Part shown: piece by piece, positions 11,796 to 23,576 of the stretch
Layout: each line of letters opens with the position of its first letter
Numbering within the stretch: the first letter of the stretch is position 1
Source of the DNA: Cornus controversa
Lineage: Eukaryota > Streptophyta > Magnoliopsida > Cornales > Cornaceae
NCBI GenBank assembly: GCA_026545225.1
Contig: CM048850.1
Coordinates: 4,216,001 to 4,280,000 of the forward strand
DNA: 64,000 nt
Direction of reading: 5' to 3'
The notes under the pieces: generated by a model
Seen by the model: only the letters and a program-made list of their open reading frames with translations
The model's database searches: none
What the model was told of the DNA's origin: nothing
Program-made: the position numbers and the translations under genes

Positions 11796-12610
11796 GACCT
11801 CTACTAAGCACATCTCTTAAGTTTTTGTTAAATCAGAGGCAATGATTATAGGAAGTGTTCTATGCTCCCCCAAAAGTATATACTTTAGCTTGTCAGGCAA
11901 GGTCAACTCTAATTGTGGAGGGGACTCCAATAAAGGTACTAGTGGAGTGCTAGAGAGAGAAGACAATGGCTCGACTAGAATTCTCCATGGTGGAGTATTC
12001 TGAATAGCATCCACTTCTAGTATAGAATTTACCTCTTCACACAACTCTTCTTCATAAATTATCTCATAATCACAAAGAGACTTACATACTTCTACGGAGT
12101 TTCGGGATAAAGACGATGAAATAAATTCCTCTACACATTCATCAATATCATCCATGCAAAACACATCACTCTGATCAGGAGGGTGTTGGATAGCATCAAA
12201 AATAGTAAGCTTGACATTCATGTTACCAAATGAAAAATTCATGATCCCCAACCTACAATTTATGCAAGCATCGGCAGTAGCTAAGAAAGGTCAACCAAGG
12301 ATGACTGGAATGTGCCTCCTTGGGTTATGAACTAGCTCAGTGTCAAGTACAATAAAATTAACTGTAAAGTAGAACTTTTCCACTTTAATGAGCACATCTT
12401 CAATGATCCCACGGGGTTGCTTTGTTGATCTATCTGCAAATTACAACACCACCGAGGTAGGCTTCAATTCTCCCAAGCCCAATTATAAGTAAACTAAATA
12501 GGGTAGCAAGTTCACACTAGCACCCAAATCAAGAATAACTTTATCAACATGGTGCTCCCCAATGATGCATGAGATAGTTGGAGCACCAGGATCTTTATAC
12601 TTGGGAGGAG
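11796..12610 (-). pseudogene. Athila-1 protease and linker
   Basis: Aspartic protease: the active-site motif DLGASVNLLPYLVY reads on the minus strand at about 12495-12535. Downstream comes the HNPRRHIPVILG region (about 12290-12330) and then an acidic linker (11817-12251) rich in Asp, Glu and Ser leading into RT. Several stops sit at codons where the family has Gln or Arg, for example after YLVYL and after VILG. Confidence 0.75.
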
Positions 12611-14473
12611 TGCACTATTGAATTATAGAACTCACTTGTTGTGGCAGCATCATCTTCTTTGGAACATGACTTTTAGAACGCCTCTTCTGAGTGCACAAGT
12701 CCTTCAAGAATTTGACATAAGGATGAATCTGCTTGATGGCATCAAGGAGTGGCTAGGTAATCTTCACTTGACGAAATGCTTCCATCATGTCATGCAGCTT
12801 GTACCCTTGCTTCCCTAATTTAGATGCTTCAAGGAAACATTGTGGGATAAGAGCCTTGGGCTCATAAGAAATTTCAGCACTTGGACTTATGGTCACTTTT
12901 TCTTCTTCTTTCTTTTCCCCCACCTTGTTATCAATTATTTTTTGACTCCTCAAAGTGGTAATGGCTTGAACCTGCTCATGGTGTGGGTTGCTTGTGGAAG
13001 CTTGCATCCCTATTGAATTAGTAACTGGTTGACTAGGGAAGTTCTCCTCTTCTCTTCTACTCAATGAATTAGTAAGATGTCCAAAATGAGATTCCAGTTT
13101 AGCAATAGATTGAGAATAAGAGTCTACTAGCTGAGCTGTAGACTGCACTGTTGCTACAATAGCTTACACTGTCTCTATAATGGAATCAAGCTTATCAAAC
13201 TTTTCTAGGACAAGTGTCAGATTGTCTTTAATAGCAAAATTTTTTTGTGCCATAGGAACTTGTGTTTGGAACTACTGTTGAGATACAAAATTCTGAGGTT
13301 GATATATAGGTTACATTGCTTCCCCTTGGTTACTATAGGAAAAACCAGGATGATTCTTCCATATTGGATTATAAGTATTACCTTGTGGAGGATTCATTGG
13401 TCCAGTGAATGCAGCTTGGACTTGCTCATGTTAAAGATCAAAAAATTACCCAATTAAAGGACAATTATTCACATTATGCATAGGATTAGAGCAAATTCAC
13501 AAGAGCTTAGCAATGAAGTATTTGACATAGAAGGAGCTTGATTGGTAGCCATAATTGCTGCTACCTTCTGTGCAATTAAATCAATGTCAGTTGGCATAGC
13601 TTCTGAAGCACCAACCTCAAAAATCCCATCAGTGTTCCTTGTAGTGGCAGGTCTACTAGAACGAGTAGAGGATACATGTTGTAGAGAGTTGTCACTACGA
13701 TTTTTAAATAAGGTCCATGCCTCTTCTTCACTCTTCAACATAAAAGTACCTCCACAAGACGCATCAACCATCTATATGTTGGCTTCTGTAAGCCCTTCAT
13801 AAAAACTCTACACTAGTTGCCACTTAGGAACTTGATGATGAGGACACTTCCTAAGAAGGTCCTTGAATCTTTCCCATGTCTCATAAAATTGTTCCCCCTC
13901 GTGTTGGGAGAAATCAGTGATAACACGTCTGAACTGATTGGTCTTCCCTATTGGAAAATACTTATTGAGAAACTCATGTTGCATTTGAGTCTAAATCGTG
14001 ATAGAACCTACTGGTAGAGAATTGAACTAATACTTTGCTTTATCCTTCAAGGAGAATAGAAAAAGTCTCATTCTAAAAGCATCTTCAGAGAACTTGTGGA
14101 TTTTGGTAGTTGAGCACACTTCAATGAATTCTTCTAGATGCATGTAAGGGTCCTCTTGAGTCAGCCCAAAATAAGATGGTAGAAACTAAATAATGATAGA
14201 CTTGATCTCATAATTCTGTGCTGTGACATTGGGCAGTTGGAAACTAGTTGGTGAAGTATATGTCTTAGGAACATAGTAGTCCTTGAGCAGTCTAGCCCTC
14301 TCCCCAACAGCATTAGGAATAATGTTGTTATTACTTTCTTCTGCCATGTCTTTAGTGAATTCTTCCTCTTGCACAATGGTTTCAACAGGAATGTTCCTCT
14401 GTTGTCTGAGAGTTCGTTCAGGCTCAGGATCAAGAGGTATCAAAGAATCAACCACAGAACGAGGACCTTGCAT
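12611..14473 (-). pseudogene. Athila-1 gag
   Basis: Capsid-region gag. The start codon is taken at 14473 (MQGPRSVVDSLIPLDPEPER). Recognisable Athila gag motifs follow: YMHLEEFIEVCSTTKIHKFS (about 14070-14150), AKYWFNSLP (about 14010-14040), ERFKDLLRKCPHHQVPKW (about 13820-13870), then a variable C-terminal part with SYSQSIAKLESHFGHLTNSL (about 13060-13120). Interrupted by several stops and frameshifts (for example near 13800 and 13469). It precedes protease, as in an autonomous element. Confidence 0.85.
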
Positions 14474-14608
14474 ATATTAACAAAAAGTACCTAAAAAGGA
14501 AATAAAAACAAAATTAAAAACAAAATATAAAAATTTCCTAAACTAAATATCCAATTAAAATTAATTTTGAAAAATCCAATCAATCAAATAGATAATCCTC
14601 GGCAACGG
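14474..14608. other. Athila-1 untranslated leader
   Basis: Short A-rich, AAC-repetitive stretch between PBS and gag start. Nothing else seen. Confidence 0.5.
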
Positions 14609-14623
14609 CGCCAAAAATTGATC
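14609..14623 (-). other. Athila-1 primer-binding site (tRNA-Asp type)
   Basis: On the minus strand reads TGGCGCCGTTGCCGA, complementary to the 3' end of plant tRNA-Asp. It lies five bases inside the 5' LTR end at 14629. The same word in plus orientation marks Athila-3 at 63757. Confidence 0.88.
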
Positions 14624-14628
14624 GTGTG

Positions 14629-16114
14629 TTGTGAGTTTATCAATTAAGATTACCACACTTCGCAATAGAACAAATTCCTTGCAAAATAGGACTATCGAAA
14701 GGGGTGTCGAACCTCAGGGATTATGGTCTGAATGAGTTGGTATATGAAATTAATTCAAATTAAATTTCAAAGAAAGGAATTCTAATTTTTATATATAAAC
14801 TAATAAATAAAAAAAACAAATAAAATAAAACAAAAGTAAATAAAGAGTGTAGATAATATGAGATAAATCTAGGGTAACTGACTTCACCACTAACGTCACA
14901 ATCAATGGTCAATTGAATTAACTATCGAGAATTACATCATGCATAAGTGGTGTCGGTGGCTACAAGCTCACCTTCATCCGTCAAAAAGATAACATATGAT
15001 TAAGGCTAAGTCATGGACTATCTTCGATTGGCATGGGCCATCTACCTAACTACTCTACTCTAGGGTGCAGTATGGTCCATCTTCTCTAGGCATAGTTCAT
15101 CAAAGCGTATAATGATATAGTCAGTGGTTACCATTGTGTAATAATTTCTCTCATAATCATAGAAAATAAGAGAGATTGAGTTCAATAAGAACAACTAAAT
15201 ATCTAAGACAAGATAAGAAATCATTGAAACTGAATTTATAAGACTTTTATAGCTCAATTCTATAATAAGAATCCTCTAAATTACACAATCTATGCATGTA
15301 TATAAAGGTCCCTAATAATTAAATCAATCAAACCATTGATGCTTAGTTAGGGCTACATCAAAACCCTACTGGATGAACTAGCCGGTTATGGTAGAAGAAG
15401 AAGCTTCAACAGTTGAGAAAGAAGACATCATCTTCATGAATTACGTGTAAGACTTCATTCTCCAATGGTTCTCCACTCCAAAGCTCTGCAAAGTATGTCT
15501 TCAATTCTGTCTAAAGCTCTCTTAGACTTCCCCAAAACAGCCTTCAATTTGCCACTTTATGCACCAAGAGAATACACCAAAGTCCTAATCCATTTAGGAA
15601 TTAATTCAATTTTCCTGTAGAACTAAACAGGTGGGTTTTTCTACTGACGTTCGGCCCAACTTTTGACCCACTATAAGTTCGATTCACTAATTTTTTGTGG
15701 AATACAAAAGTGTCCAGAATCGAATTTCGTTTAACCTATGCAAATATTAAGTCAATTTGAGGCTCGAAAATAACAATTCTGGTCCATTTTCTAAAATGGT
15801 ATTAAAACTGTATTAAGCGCAGAATTGGGCTTCAGGCTTGTAACCTTCTTAAACAGTTGTAATTCTCTTGGACCTTTTTCTTGGACTGATTTGAATTAAA
15901 ATATAGAGTTGAATGGATCCACTTGACGTAGGCTTCATATAACCCTCTTGCATGTCATCTTTAAAAGCTCAAAATCATGGTTTTAACTGATAATCATTAA
16001 GGCCCTAAAATATAGAAAATACTAAAATGAAGTAAAAACACAAAATAATCTAACATTAAGAGAATAAAATACACAAGTTAAGAGGATAGAATGCGTAACA
16101 TTCAACGTCGATCA
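14629..16114 (-). repeat. Athila-1 5' LTR
   Basis: 1486 bp, TGATCG...CGATCA, partner of 2399-3894. Differences are scattered single bases and small indels. The right side is followed by TSD CATAC at 16115-16119. Confidence 0.93.
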
Positions 16115-16119
16115 CATAC

Positions 16120-16600
16120 CCTGCGTCAAGTTGAAGAACTCTCTTCTCATGTTATCCTTTACCGTCACTAAAAAATACTTCTCAAGGAAGAGTACTTGAA
16201 ACATGTCCCAATCTATCGCCTCAGTGTCTTGGTAATCTCCAATGAATTTCCACCAACGATTGGCCTCATCTATCAAATAATGAGTGGCCACTTTCACCCT
16301 CAAGTCTCCCTCTATTTCAAGCACGATAAGAAGCTTGATAATCTGATCGAACTAGTTCTCCGCCACCATGGGATCGGATCGCCCTGAATAGGTTGGCGGG
16401 TTATGTTTCTTAATGTGCCCCAATGCCATTATCATTCGGCCAGGAGGAGCTACTCTCGGTGGAGCTTGTGTCTCCTCTTGGGTCTCTCTTTGCATTTCCC
16501 TTGCAACTCGCCACATGGTAGTGACCATATTGTGCATAAATTGATCTCCTCCAATAGGAACCACTTCCAGTGTCCTTTCACGAGCTCTTCTCAATAGCAT
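16120..16600 (-). pseudogene. Tekay-1 gag, N-terminal part
   Basis: Start codon taken at 16600 (MLLRRARERT), equivalent to MPPRRVRER of Tekay-3 and MSPRRARER of Tekay-2; an upstream in-frame ATG at 16627 is less likely. The capsid reading includes HNPPTYSGRSDPMVAEN, then LRVKVATHYLIDEANRWWKF and FLEKYF. A frameshift lies near 16340. The frame is cut by Athila-1 and resumes at 2398. Confidence 0.85.
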
Positions 16601-16860
16601 CCTTCTATATAGATGACAAGAAGACACTTAGAATTCATAGCATGAATGTTATGTCCACTTTACTTCACGCTTACTCAACAAGCTTATTTACTACAAGGCA
16701 ACATGCCACATAAAACAAATAAGCACATTAAAAAAATTTCCTTGTAACATGCTCTTAGACTTAACTCACACACAAAGACCTCAAGTCTAGGATCATAACC
16801 TCAAGTTCACAATCCTAAAAATCATCAAGTCCTTTAAATCCAACAAGTAGCTTAACCTTT

Positions 16861-17006
16861 CCTATCGTCCTAAGGTGTTCAAACCCGGTTAAGCTCTGAT
16901 ACCAAGCTATTGGTATCAGACGCCTGATCTAATCCTCTCAAAATTACACGTGATATTACCATTCCCCATCGTCCCTAGGTGTTCCAAGCTAGAGCTCTGA
17001 TACCAA
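16861..17006 (-). repeat. Tekay-1 leader with primer-binding site in two copies
   Basis: The PBS beside the LTR is 16994-17006 (minus strand TTGGTATCAGAGC, matching plant initiator tRNA-Met). About 100 bp further into the leader the same word recurs at 16893-16905 with the same flanking sequence, so the segment is a diverged tandem duplication. The inner copy also forms a perfect 10-bp inverted repeat: 16896-16905 with 16910-16919, loop of four. Confidence 0.8.
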
Positions 17007-17008
17007 AC

Positions 17009-19580
17009 TGTCAACCCCTAATTTTTGGTTTTCCTAGAATCCGAGGGTAAATAGTGTTATCACATCATCACCTCACAACAATCCCGTACAAATCTGGAAG
17101 CTTAAATTTATCCCTGCATATGGATATACATATCTCAACATCAACCAACTGCTACGGGCCTAAACTATACCAAGCTTGCATAACCAACTAGAGGTGTCCT
17201 ATAACTTTTCAGACATACAACCCTGAGTGAATGAAATCTGAATCTGAAACCAATTCCATTAGGATAGAGAATTCGAAAATACTGAAGTTCAAAAAAAGAA
17301 TTGTCTAATTCTGATTTGAAATAAAGAAGATATGCCCGTTTGAAGTTAGGTAAAATTTGTGAGTGCCTGCCATAAAAGAGCTCGAGCGCTTTTAAAAAGG
17401 GATCAAGCGCTTTCACTCCCAAAGCTAAACCCCCAGGTGTTTTACAAGGGCGATCGAGCGCTGTGAAAAGCGATCGAGCAATGTTAATACAGAAGCAAAA
17501 ATTTTGTAACCTGTAATTGGCCAATTTCCAACCTGACTTCAAATCCTATTATCTCTCAAACCGTAGGTCCGTTTGATCCGAAATTGGACATGGATCATGA
17601 TCAATATATCTAGTTTCCATCCCAATTTGAAACACCTCAAAATCTAACTCATAACTTGGATTATACTCAAATCAACGGTTATAGTTCAGATTTTGAACTC
17701 TTACACTAAAACATACATATCTTATGCAATTTAAGTCCAAACCAGCTCCATGACCTATCAACCCGAAACTTAGACAATCCTCCTTCCATACATATAAGTA
17801 AACCACCATAAAAACATTTATAGAAAAGTGGATTATGCCTAGAACGCATATGTTGAATCCTAAACATAGACATTGTGTTCCAACAAACATCATATATATT
17901 CAACCCTTAAGAGTGTACATAGGCCACACATGATGATTACATACGAAGTTCAAATAAGCTAATATAATTCAAATGTAAATACAACATATTCATCATAATC
18001 CACATGCCACAAACTGGCATGGACATCTATTTACATCTCAAAAGGTCAAAGTCCAAAAATGGAACCCGACAAGGTCCATAGGGCTATTCATGCTTTATCC
18101 TCTATTGGGGCCTTATCTGAAAAATTTATATAAATAGGGGGTGAGCTTATCTTCTCTCGCTCAGTAGGAATGATCCACCCAACTCTACTCTAACTCAAGC
18201 AGCCATGCATGGATGCATATGAAATCATTACAATCTATATGACAAATATCCATACTTTTTTACCCATAAATAATCACATTTTATAAATCATGCATGATGC
18301 TTCACATTTCAATGAATATACATTTATATATCAAATTGGACAAGTCACAATTAAAATATATTACTCACACCACATAAATCCAGAAATTATTAAAAAGGGC
18401 TCTGAAATCAAATCAATAGTAAGGGTAACATTGGCACCTAAACTCTGCTTACACTTCACGGTTCACTATTCTGACGGATACGACACCCGCTTGGCCAAGT
18501 TTTGGGTCTTTCACCCTAGGGACCCATGCGCTTATCTTAATTCTTACACTCCTGCCCCAAAATTCGTCACATAGTGCATGTTATCACATAATGCACATTT
18601 CCCATACAATGAAATGCATTTTATCAAATCAATGCATTTTCTTCCTCAAAACAAACATGTCACAATGTTATTCCACTCACATCATGAAAATCATCGTGTT
18701 CATGCAATTTTCAAGAAAATCATATATTTTATGCATCATTGTATATAAAAACTCAGATTTATATATTTTCATCAAATGAACACAATTTCAACAAATAACA
18801 TATATAGTCTCGATATCACGTATACGACATATATAAGCCCTAACTAACATGTTAGACATATATATATGCACAAATCACATTTTCATATATATATACATGT
18901 ACACATAACTCTAAACTCAAGAAATCTCAACCTATCTTTCATATCCGAATAAAAAGGACCTATAGAATCAAAGTAACGATGAGTCTAGTACTCCTTCCTC
19001 AAATCTTAAGCTTAGAAGTAGAAGACCCAATTTTTCGCCAAGCTTTAAACTCCTCCAACTACGACTTTCCACTAATCAAATTGGAGAGGTGAGTGAGGGG
19101 AACAACTTTTATTCTTAGTTTTACCTTCAAATCTCACTCTTGGCCCCCAAATTGTAGAAAGAAGGAGAAAGAGAGAACTTGTAGAGAGAGAGAGATAACC
19201 GATTGTAGAGAGAGAAGGAAAGGAAAAATTTGATCTCTTTTCCCCTCTTCACACATATATATATCATATATGTCCCCTTTTGCAACTAAACCCTCCATCT
19301 CTCTATAATTAGCTCTTTGTTATGATTCATTTGAACTTATTCGCAAACTAACCTTTTCTCTCATTTCAAAACTTCACTTATGTCTTTAAACTTACATCCA
19401 TACCCCCACACCAGTCTCTAGAGTTCGTAGTTATATCCTGGGTTACCCGAACCCATTTCGGTCCCACACCCATAACTGAAAACATAAAAAGGATCATTTA
19501 AGTCCGTTTAAACATGTCATTAATCAACTAATCATGTTTAAAATTTAGTCATAACTTAAAAAAAAATTTGGGTCGTTACA
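17009..19580 (-). repeat. Tekay-1 5' LTR
   Basis: 2572 bp, TGTCAACC...CGTTACA. Long LTRs are typical of Tekay. Contains the GATCGAGCGC-type cassette (17379-17479), AT microsatellite-like tracts (18780-18900, 19255-19270) and an AG-rich run (19180-19220). Confidence 0.9.
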
Positions 19581-19862
19581 TTAACAAACCCACCAAGTGA
19601 TTACAATTATCATTCTTATCCCACTACTCATCATAAACATATAATCATAGAACGTCATTATCATTTTTACACATCTGAAGTATCCATAATATGATAATTC
19701 ACCACAATTATACTCCTCATCATACACTTAGAACTTAAAAATGATAATTCATGCATTTCAAACACTATAAAATTAATTTTTAGATCATAAACATGCTCGG
19801 ACTTTAATGAAAATACAATACATTAACACCACCATTCTCACAAGTTACACATGTTTCAAGTA
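19581..19862. other. Flanking sequence without recognised content
   Basis: 282 bp, AT-rich, between Tekay-1 and the Athila-2 LTR. No reading frame or repeat recognised. It could be the original target DNA or unrecognised older transposon. Confidence 0.4.
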
Positions 19863-21160
19863 TGGATGTTGCAGTCCGGCTTGTCTACAATTTATATTTA
19901 CCTCTCGCAATAGAACGAATCTTTGAAGGATAGGGCTCTAAGTTGAGGGTGTTGATCCCACAGAGACTACGTAGGAATAATTTGCTGAAAGTTGAAGGTT
20001 GGTTCTCATTTAAATCATAACCACGTGTTGGGTTGTTTTCTTACTCTACTTCAAAAGCATAAATGATAATTAAAATATGGAGTTTGAGAGAAGAGTAAAG
20101 GGCTAGGGTTGAGACTTTAGCACTAGTCTCGTAATACATCAAACTTATAATAAATTGGGAGAATTCATGCAATTGTGTACTAAGTGGTGCAAATGACTTA
20201 TGGCCTACAATGCTACCGTCAAGAGGATACACGCACCTTAAAATACTATAATCCATATTTGATATGTGTAAATTCCCTACCTACCTACTTACCTAGATAC
20301 CTAATTAACTAAGTGTAGCTAATTTACCATGTGAGGAAAATAAGCATTCTAAGACATGAAAGATAACTTACACATATGAACATCAGGAATTTGTAAACTT
20401 ATATTACTCATAAGGCTCAAGGCAAGGTACGTATACACAAAAATTACATAAAAACTCCAATTCACTAAAGTTAGAACATATTTACAAGACTAGGATTTGT
20501 CAAAACCTTAGAGAAAGATTAGTTCATCATGGTGGGCTAGAAGCACTCCATAGACAAAGATGAATCCATGCTCAAAATGGTCTTCAAGGCCTTATCAATC
20601 CCTCTTTGAAGCTTTCCCTCTCTAGAACTTCACTTTCTCTCACTAGAATTTGCTATATGCTCTCTATTACAAAAATTGTGATATCTCTATCTATTACATA
20701 TTTTCTAGCTATCTATATGATTTGAGGCTCAAAAGATCACTGAATTTTTGTCCAAGGCATCTTCTAGAAGAAATTAGACAAGTAGCTAAGTGGAGAAAAT
20801 ATCTTCAAATAATATCTTCTACAGGAATTTGCGATGCATCGAAGTGGGTACTTCGATGCATCAAAGCTGTAACTTCGATCCATCAAAGTTTCTAGTTCTA
20901 CAGTCCTTCAAATCTTCAGCTTTTTGACTCCGGTCTTGACACGCAATTCACTATTCTTTGATGTATCTCCTTAGTGAAGTATGATAGAACATATGAATGC
21001 ATTCTTAACTTGATAAAGGAGTCGAATTATGCCAAAAATAGATTTTGAACCTGAATTCATCAAAAACATAAAAACACATAAAAACTATACAAAATGTGCA
21101 TCTATGGGATTAAAATACATAAGTAAAGGCGCAAGAATGTATAACATTCAACGCTTATCA
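19863..21160 (-). repeat. Athila-2 3' LTR
   Basis: About 1.3 kb. The right end is firm: it finishes CGCTTATCA and is followed by a polypurine tract (minus strand) and Athila 3' non-coding sequence. The left end is approximate (TGGATGTTGCAG). The right terminus (minus strand TGATAAGCGTTGAATG) resembles the start of Athila-3, so the two are one subfamily. Contains palindromes at 20833-20862. Confidence 0.8.
20833..20862. repeat. Inverted repeat in Athila-2 LTR
   Basis: Perfect 13-bp arms (20833-20845 and 20850-20862), loop GGGT, built on the word CTTCGATGCATC. Related half-copies follow at 20871-20890. The same word forms a palindrome in the Tekay-2 LTR at 22593-22610. Confidence 0.85.
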
Positions 21161-22230
21161 CACCCCCAAACTTAGATATTGCTAGTCCCTTAGCAATACA
21201 AGAAGAAATAAAGTAAAGCACTACTCTACTTTCGCTTTCGTGGGAAACACGGTTGCATTTAGCAAATATAACAAGCCTTTTAAACCCCTATACACGTCTA
21301 GTGGATGAGTGAAGTCTCATTAGGTTTAACACGCTTGTTAAACTCATAAAAGTATGCAAAAAGATGGTCTACTTAGTCATTAACTAGAAAAGGGTGATTC
21401 CCCAATTGATATTCAAAATGGCAAATATAACAAGTATTATGGAGCTATAAGGACATTAATAGATATAAACCTTTAAAAACCAAAATTATGCGATATTCCC
21501 CACATAATGGTCAATCTAATACTCGTATAAGTGCAAACCCTAAAATCCTCTTTGAAAGGTGAACATACATTCTAATGCGTGGTTTATTGTCGTTTATGGA
21601 GAATAAATAGAATATTTGTCTTTAAAAAAAAAAATTTTGAAACAGGTCATAGAAGCATACCATTAGCTATGAAAATATTTACAAACACTTAAGTACAACC
21701 GGTTGTGCAATGCCTAAGTCCTTGAAGCTTTCTAGCAAATCCATGTAATAGCATTGGATCAATGACTCCCAAACCGGATGGTTTTAGGGCATTAGGTGAA
21801 AAAGTACCACTTGGACTTAATAGCCGAGCTCACTAGGCTATGAATTTAAATGAGCCAATTGTTTCTTTATTGCTTAACCTTGCACACTTTTTAAACGCGA
21901 ACATTCCATGCTTCATGAGGCATAGAGGCTCGGTTTATTGAGTGAGAAGGCTTATTGCAAGTTTTGTATTATTTGTTTGTTTTTCTTTTTCAATTTTTTT
22001 TATAAACTTTGTTAAGGCAACTTGTTCTTCAAGCTGTTCAAGTAAAAACAAACAATTTCAAAATTATCCATACGACGTATACCCCATAATTCAATGTATG
22101 TGTGCATGTTTTGTGTCGTTAAGGACAAATTTAGTGGAAGAACTATACAATATTCAAAGATTGAACAAAAATGTACACTATTCTAACCTAATACATAATT
22201 TTCAAAAGTTCGAGTATTTTTGGATGTCAA
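21161..22230 (-). other. Athila-2 polypurine tract and 3' non-coding region
   Basis: Starts with the PPT (21161-21172) and matches blocks of the Athila-1 3' region. A 115-codon open frame at 21942-22289 is on the opposite strand and runs across the Tekay-2 boundary, so it is not a gene. Sequence stops at 22230 where Tekay-2 begins; the rest of Athila-2 would lie beyond the window. Confidence 0.7.
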
Positions 22231-23485
22231 TCTCACGCCCCAATTTCTGTTCTCCAGAAATCAAGGGTGACCCATCCATTAATCTCTAATGAACTCTCTC
22301 TTTATACTCAAATATAGCGACAACTTACCTCTTTCTTGACATGGATGTGCTAACTCAACCTCAAACACCACCAACCTCAAAGACTGTCACATCAAGCCAC
22401 ACTTATATAACCCCTCAATTTTAGCACTCAATTATTCATGTGACTGGAACTTAAAACTGAAACCCTCACCATTAGATAGAGAATTTTAAAATACTCAATT
22501 TAAAAAAAAAATCACAATCAATTTCAATTTAAAATGAAGAAGTTATGCCCGAATCAAATTTTGGCAGATTTTGAAGCATGCTATAAATAGTAACTTCGAT
22601 GCATCGAAGTGGTGAGTTAGATGTAATGAACATGTATCGACTCAAGTATTGAAACCTACTACCTAGTGGTCAAAATTTGTGACTTATAGGCTCAAAAACA
22701 CCTCTAAAAGCCTAGAAATCATCAAACATCATTTACAACATGTACAAATGATAAAAACATCATCAAACATCTTTCTAAGTATGAATCTATATCTCCAACA
22801 ATCATATCCAAGAATTTATACATAATGGAATCAAAACTAACATTCTTCCATTCAAAACTCACAAATCGCATATGATCCATATATGATCATTACATTTGAA
22901 ACTAGAGTGCATCAACATAAATCAAATGTAAATATAACATCATTAGAAAAAGTCCACATGCCACAAACTGGCATGGACATCTATTTACATCTCAAAAGGT
23001 CAAAAGTCCAAAAATGGAACACAACAAGGTCTATTGAGCTATTCATGCTTCATCCTCCATTAGGGCCTTATCTGGAAAAAAATTTGTAAATAGGGGGTGA
23101 ACTTATCCTCTCTCGCTGAGTAGGAATGATCCACCTAACTCTACTCTAACTCAGGATGCCATGCATGGATGCATATGAAATCATTACAATCCTTATGACA
23201 AATATCCATGCTTTTTACCCATAAACAATCACCTTTTATAAATCATGTGTGATGTTTCACATTCCAATGTATACATACATGTAGCAAATTGAGCAAGTGA
23301 CAATTCAATGTATAACTCACACCACATAAGTCTGAAAATCAATTTAAAGGGGGCGTTCCTATCAAATCAATAGTAAGGGTCCCACTGTCACCCAAACTCT
23401 GCTTTCACTTCTCAGTTCAATATTCTGTCAGATGCGACACCCGCTTGTCCAAGTTTTGGGTCTTTCACCCTAGGGATCCATAACT
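22231..23485 (-). repeat. Tekay-2 3' LTR, left segment
   Basis: First 1255 bp of the LTR as read on the plus strand. Terminal TG has become TC (TCTCACGCC against TGTCACGCC at 43274). Broken at 23485 by the copia array. Net LTR length with 35825-36908 is about 2.34 kb. Confidence 0.9.
22593..22610. repeat. 18-bp perfect palindrome in Tekay-2 LTR
   Basis: ACTTCGATGCATCGAAGT reads the same on both strands. The sister LTR has decayed copies at about 43635-43675. Its place corresponds to the cassettes of the other Tekay LTRs. Confidence 0.9.
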
Positions 23486-23575
23486 GATGAACCTAGAAGG
23501 GGAGGGGGTGAATAGGTTCTTCGATTTTTGTTCCTAATATTGTAAGTTTGGCTGGCACAAGTAATCACATAATTT
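23486..23575 (-). repeat. Copia copy A LTR stub and deletion junction
   Basis: About 85 bp matching the first bases of the middle LTR (24774 on), then a direct jump into gag. At the join (23571-23575) LTR and gag share the word AATTT, so a microhomology-mediated deletion removed the rest of the LTR and all of pol. Confidence 0.75.
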
Positions 23576-23576
23576 T

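Larger units (their letters stand above)
2399..16114 (-). mobile_element. Athila-1: Athila-type Ty3/gypsy element nested in Tekay-1 gag
   Basis: Begins TGATCG and ends CGATCA, flanked by a perfect 5-bp duplication CATAC (2394-2398 and 16115-16119). Minus-strand order: 5' LTR 14629-16114, Asp-type PBS, gag, protease, RT, RNase H, non-coding gap holding a solo Tekay LTR, ORF3, long 3' non-coding region, polypurine tract, 3' LTR 2399-3894. Span is 13.7 kb, about 11.1 kb without the solo LTR. No integrase can be found between RNase H and ORF3. Every reading frame has stops. Confidence 0.93.
1..19580 (-). mobile_element. Tekay-1: decayed Ty3/gypsy (Tekay/Del) element, left end outside window
   Basis: Minus-strand Tekay-type element. 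From right to left it has a 5' LTR (17009-19580), an initiator-Met PBS (16994-17006), a gag start (16600), then the Athila-1 insertion (2399-16114). The same gag reading continues at 2398, followed by protease, a reverse transcriptase fragment, an integrase fragment and a 3' LTR remnant (1-139). Joining 2398 to 16115 restores the sequence seen uninterrupted in Tekay-2 near 42380-42420, which proves the nesting. Three internal deletions are visible against Tekay-2: N-terminal RT (near 1240), RNase H plus the N-terminal half of integrase (near 835), and chromodomain plus 3' UTR (near 140). It cannot encode its own mobility. Confidence 0.9.

Noticed and set aside
14609..14623. tRNA-like words at 14609, 16994, 43260, 45061, 52132 and 63757 as tRNA genes
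   Set aside because: Only the 3' terminal 12-18 bases are present, each beside an LTR end; they are primer-binding sites.
21942..22289. 115-codon open frame with a hydrophobic, signal-peptide-like start
   Set aside because: It crosses the boundary between Athila-2 non-coding sequence and the Tekay-2 LTR at 22231 and matches no family; it is chance.
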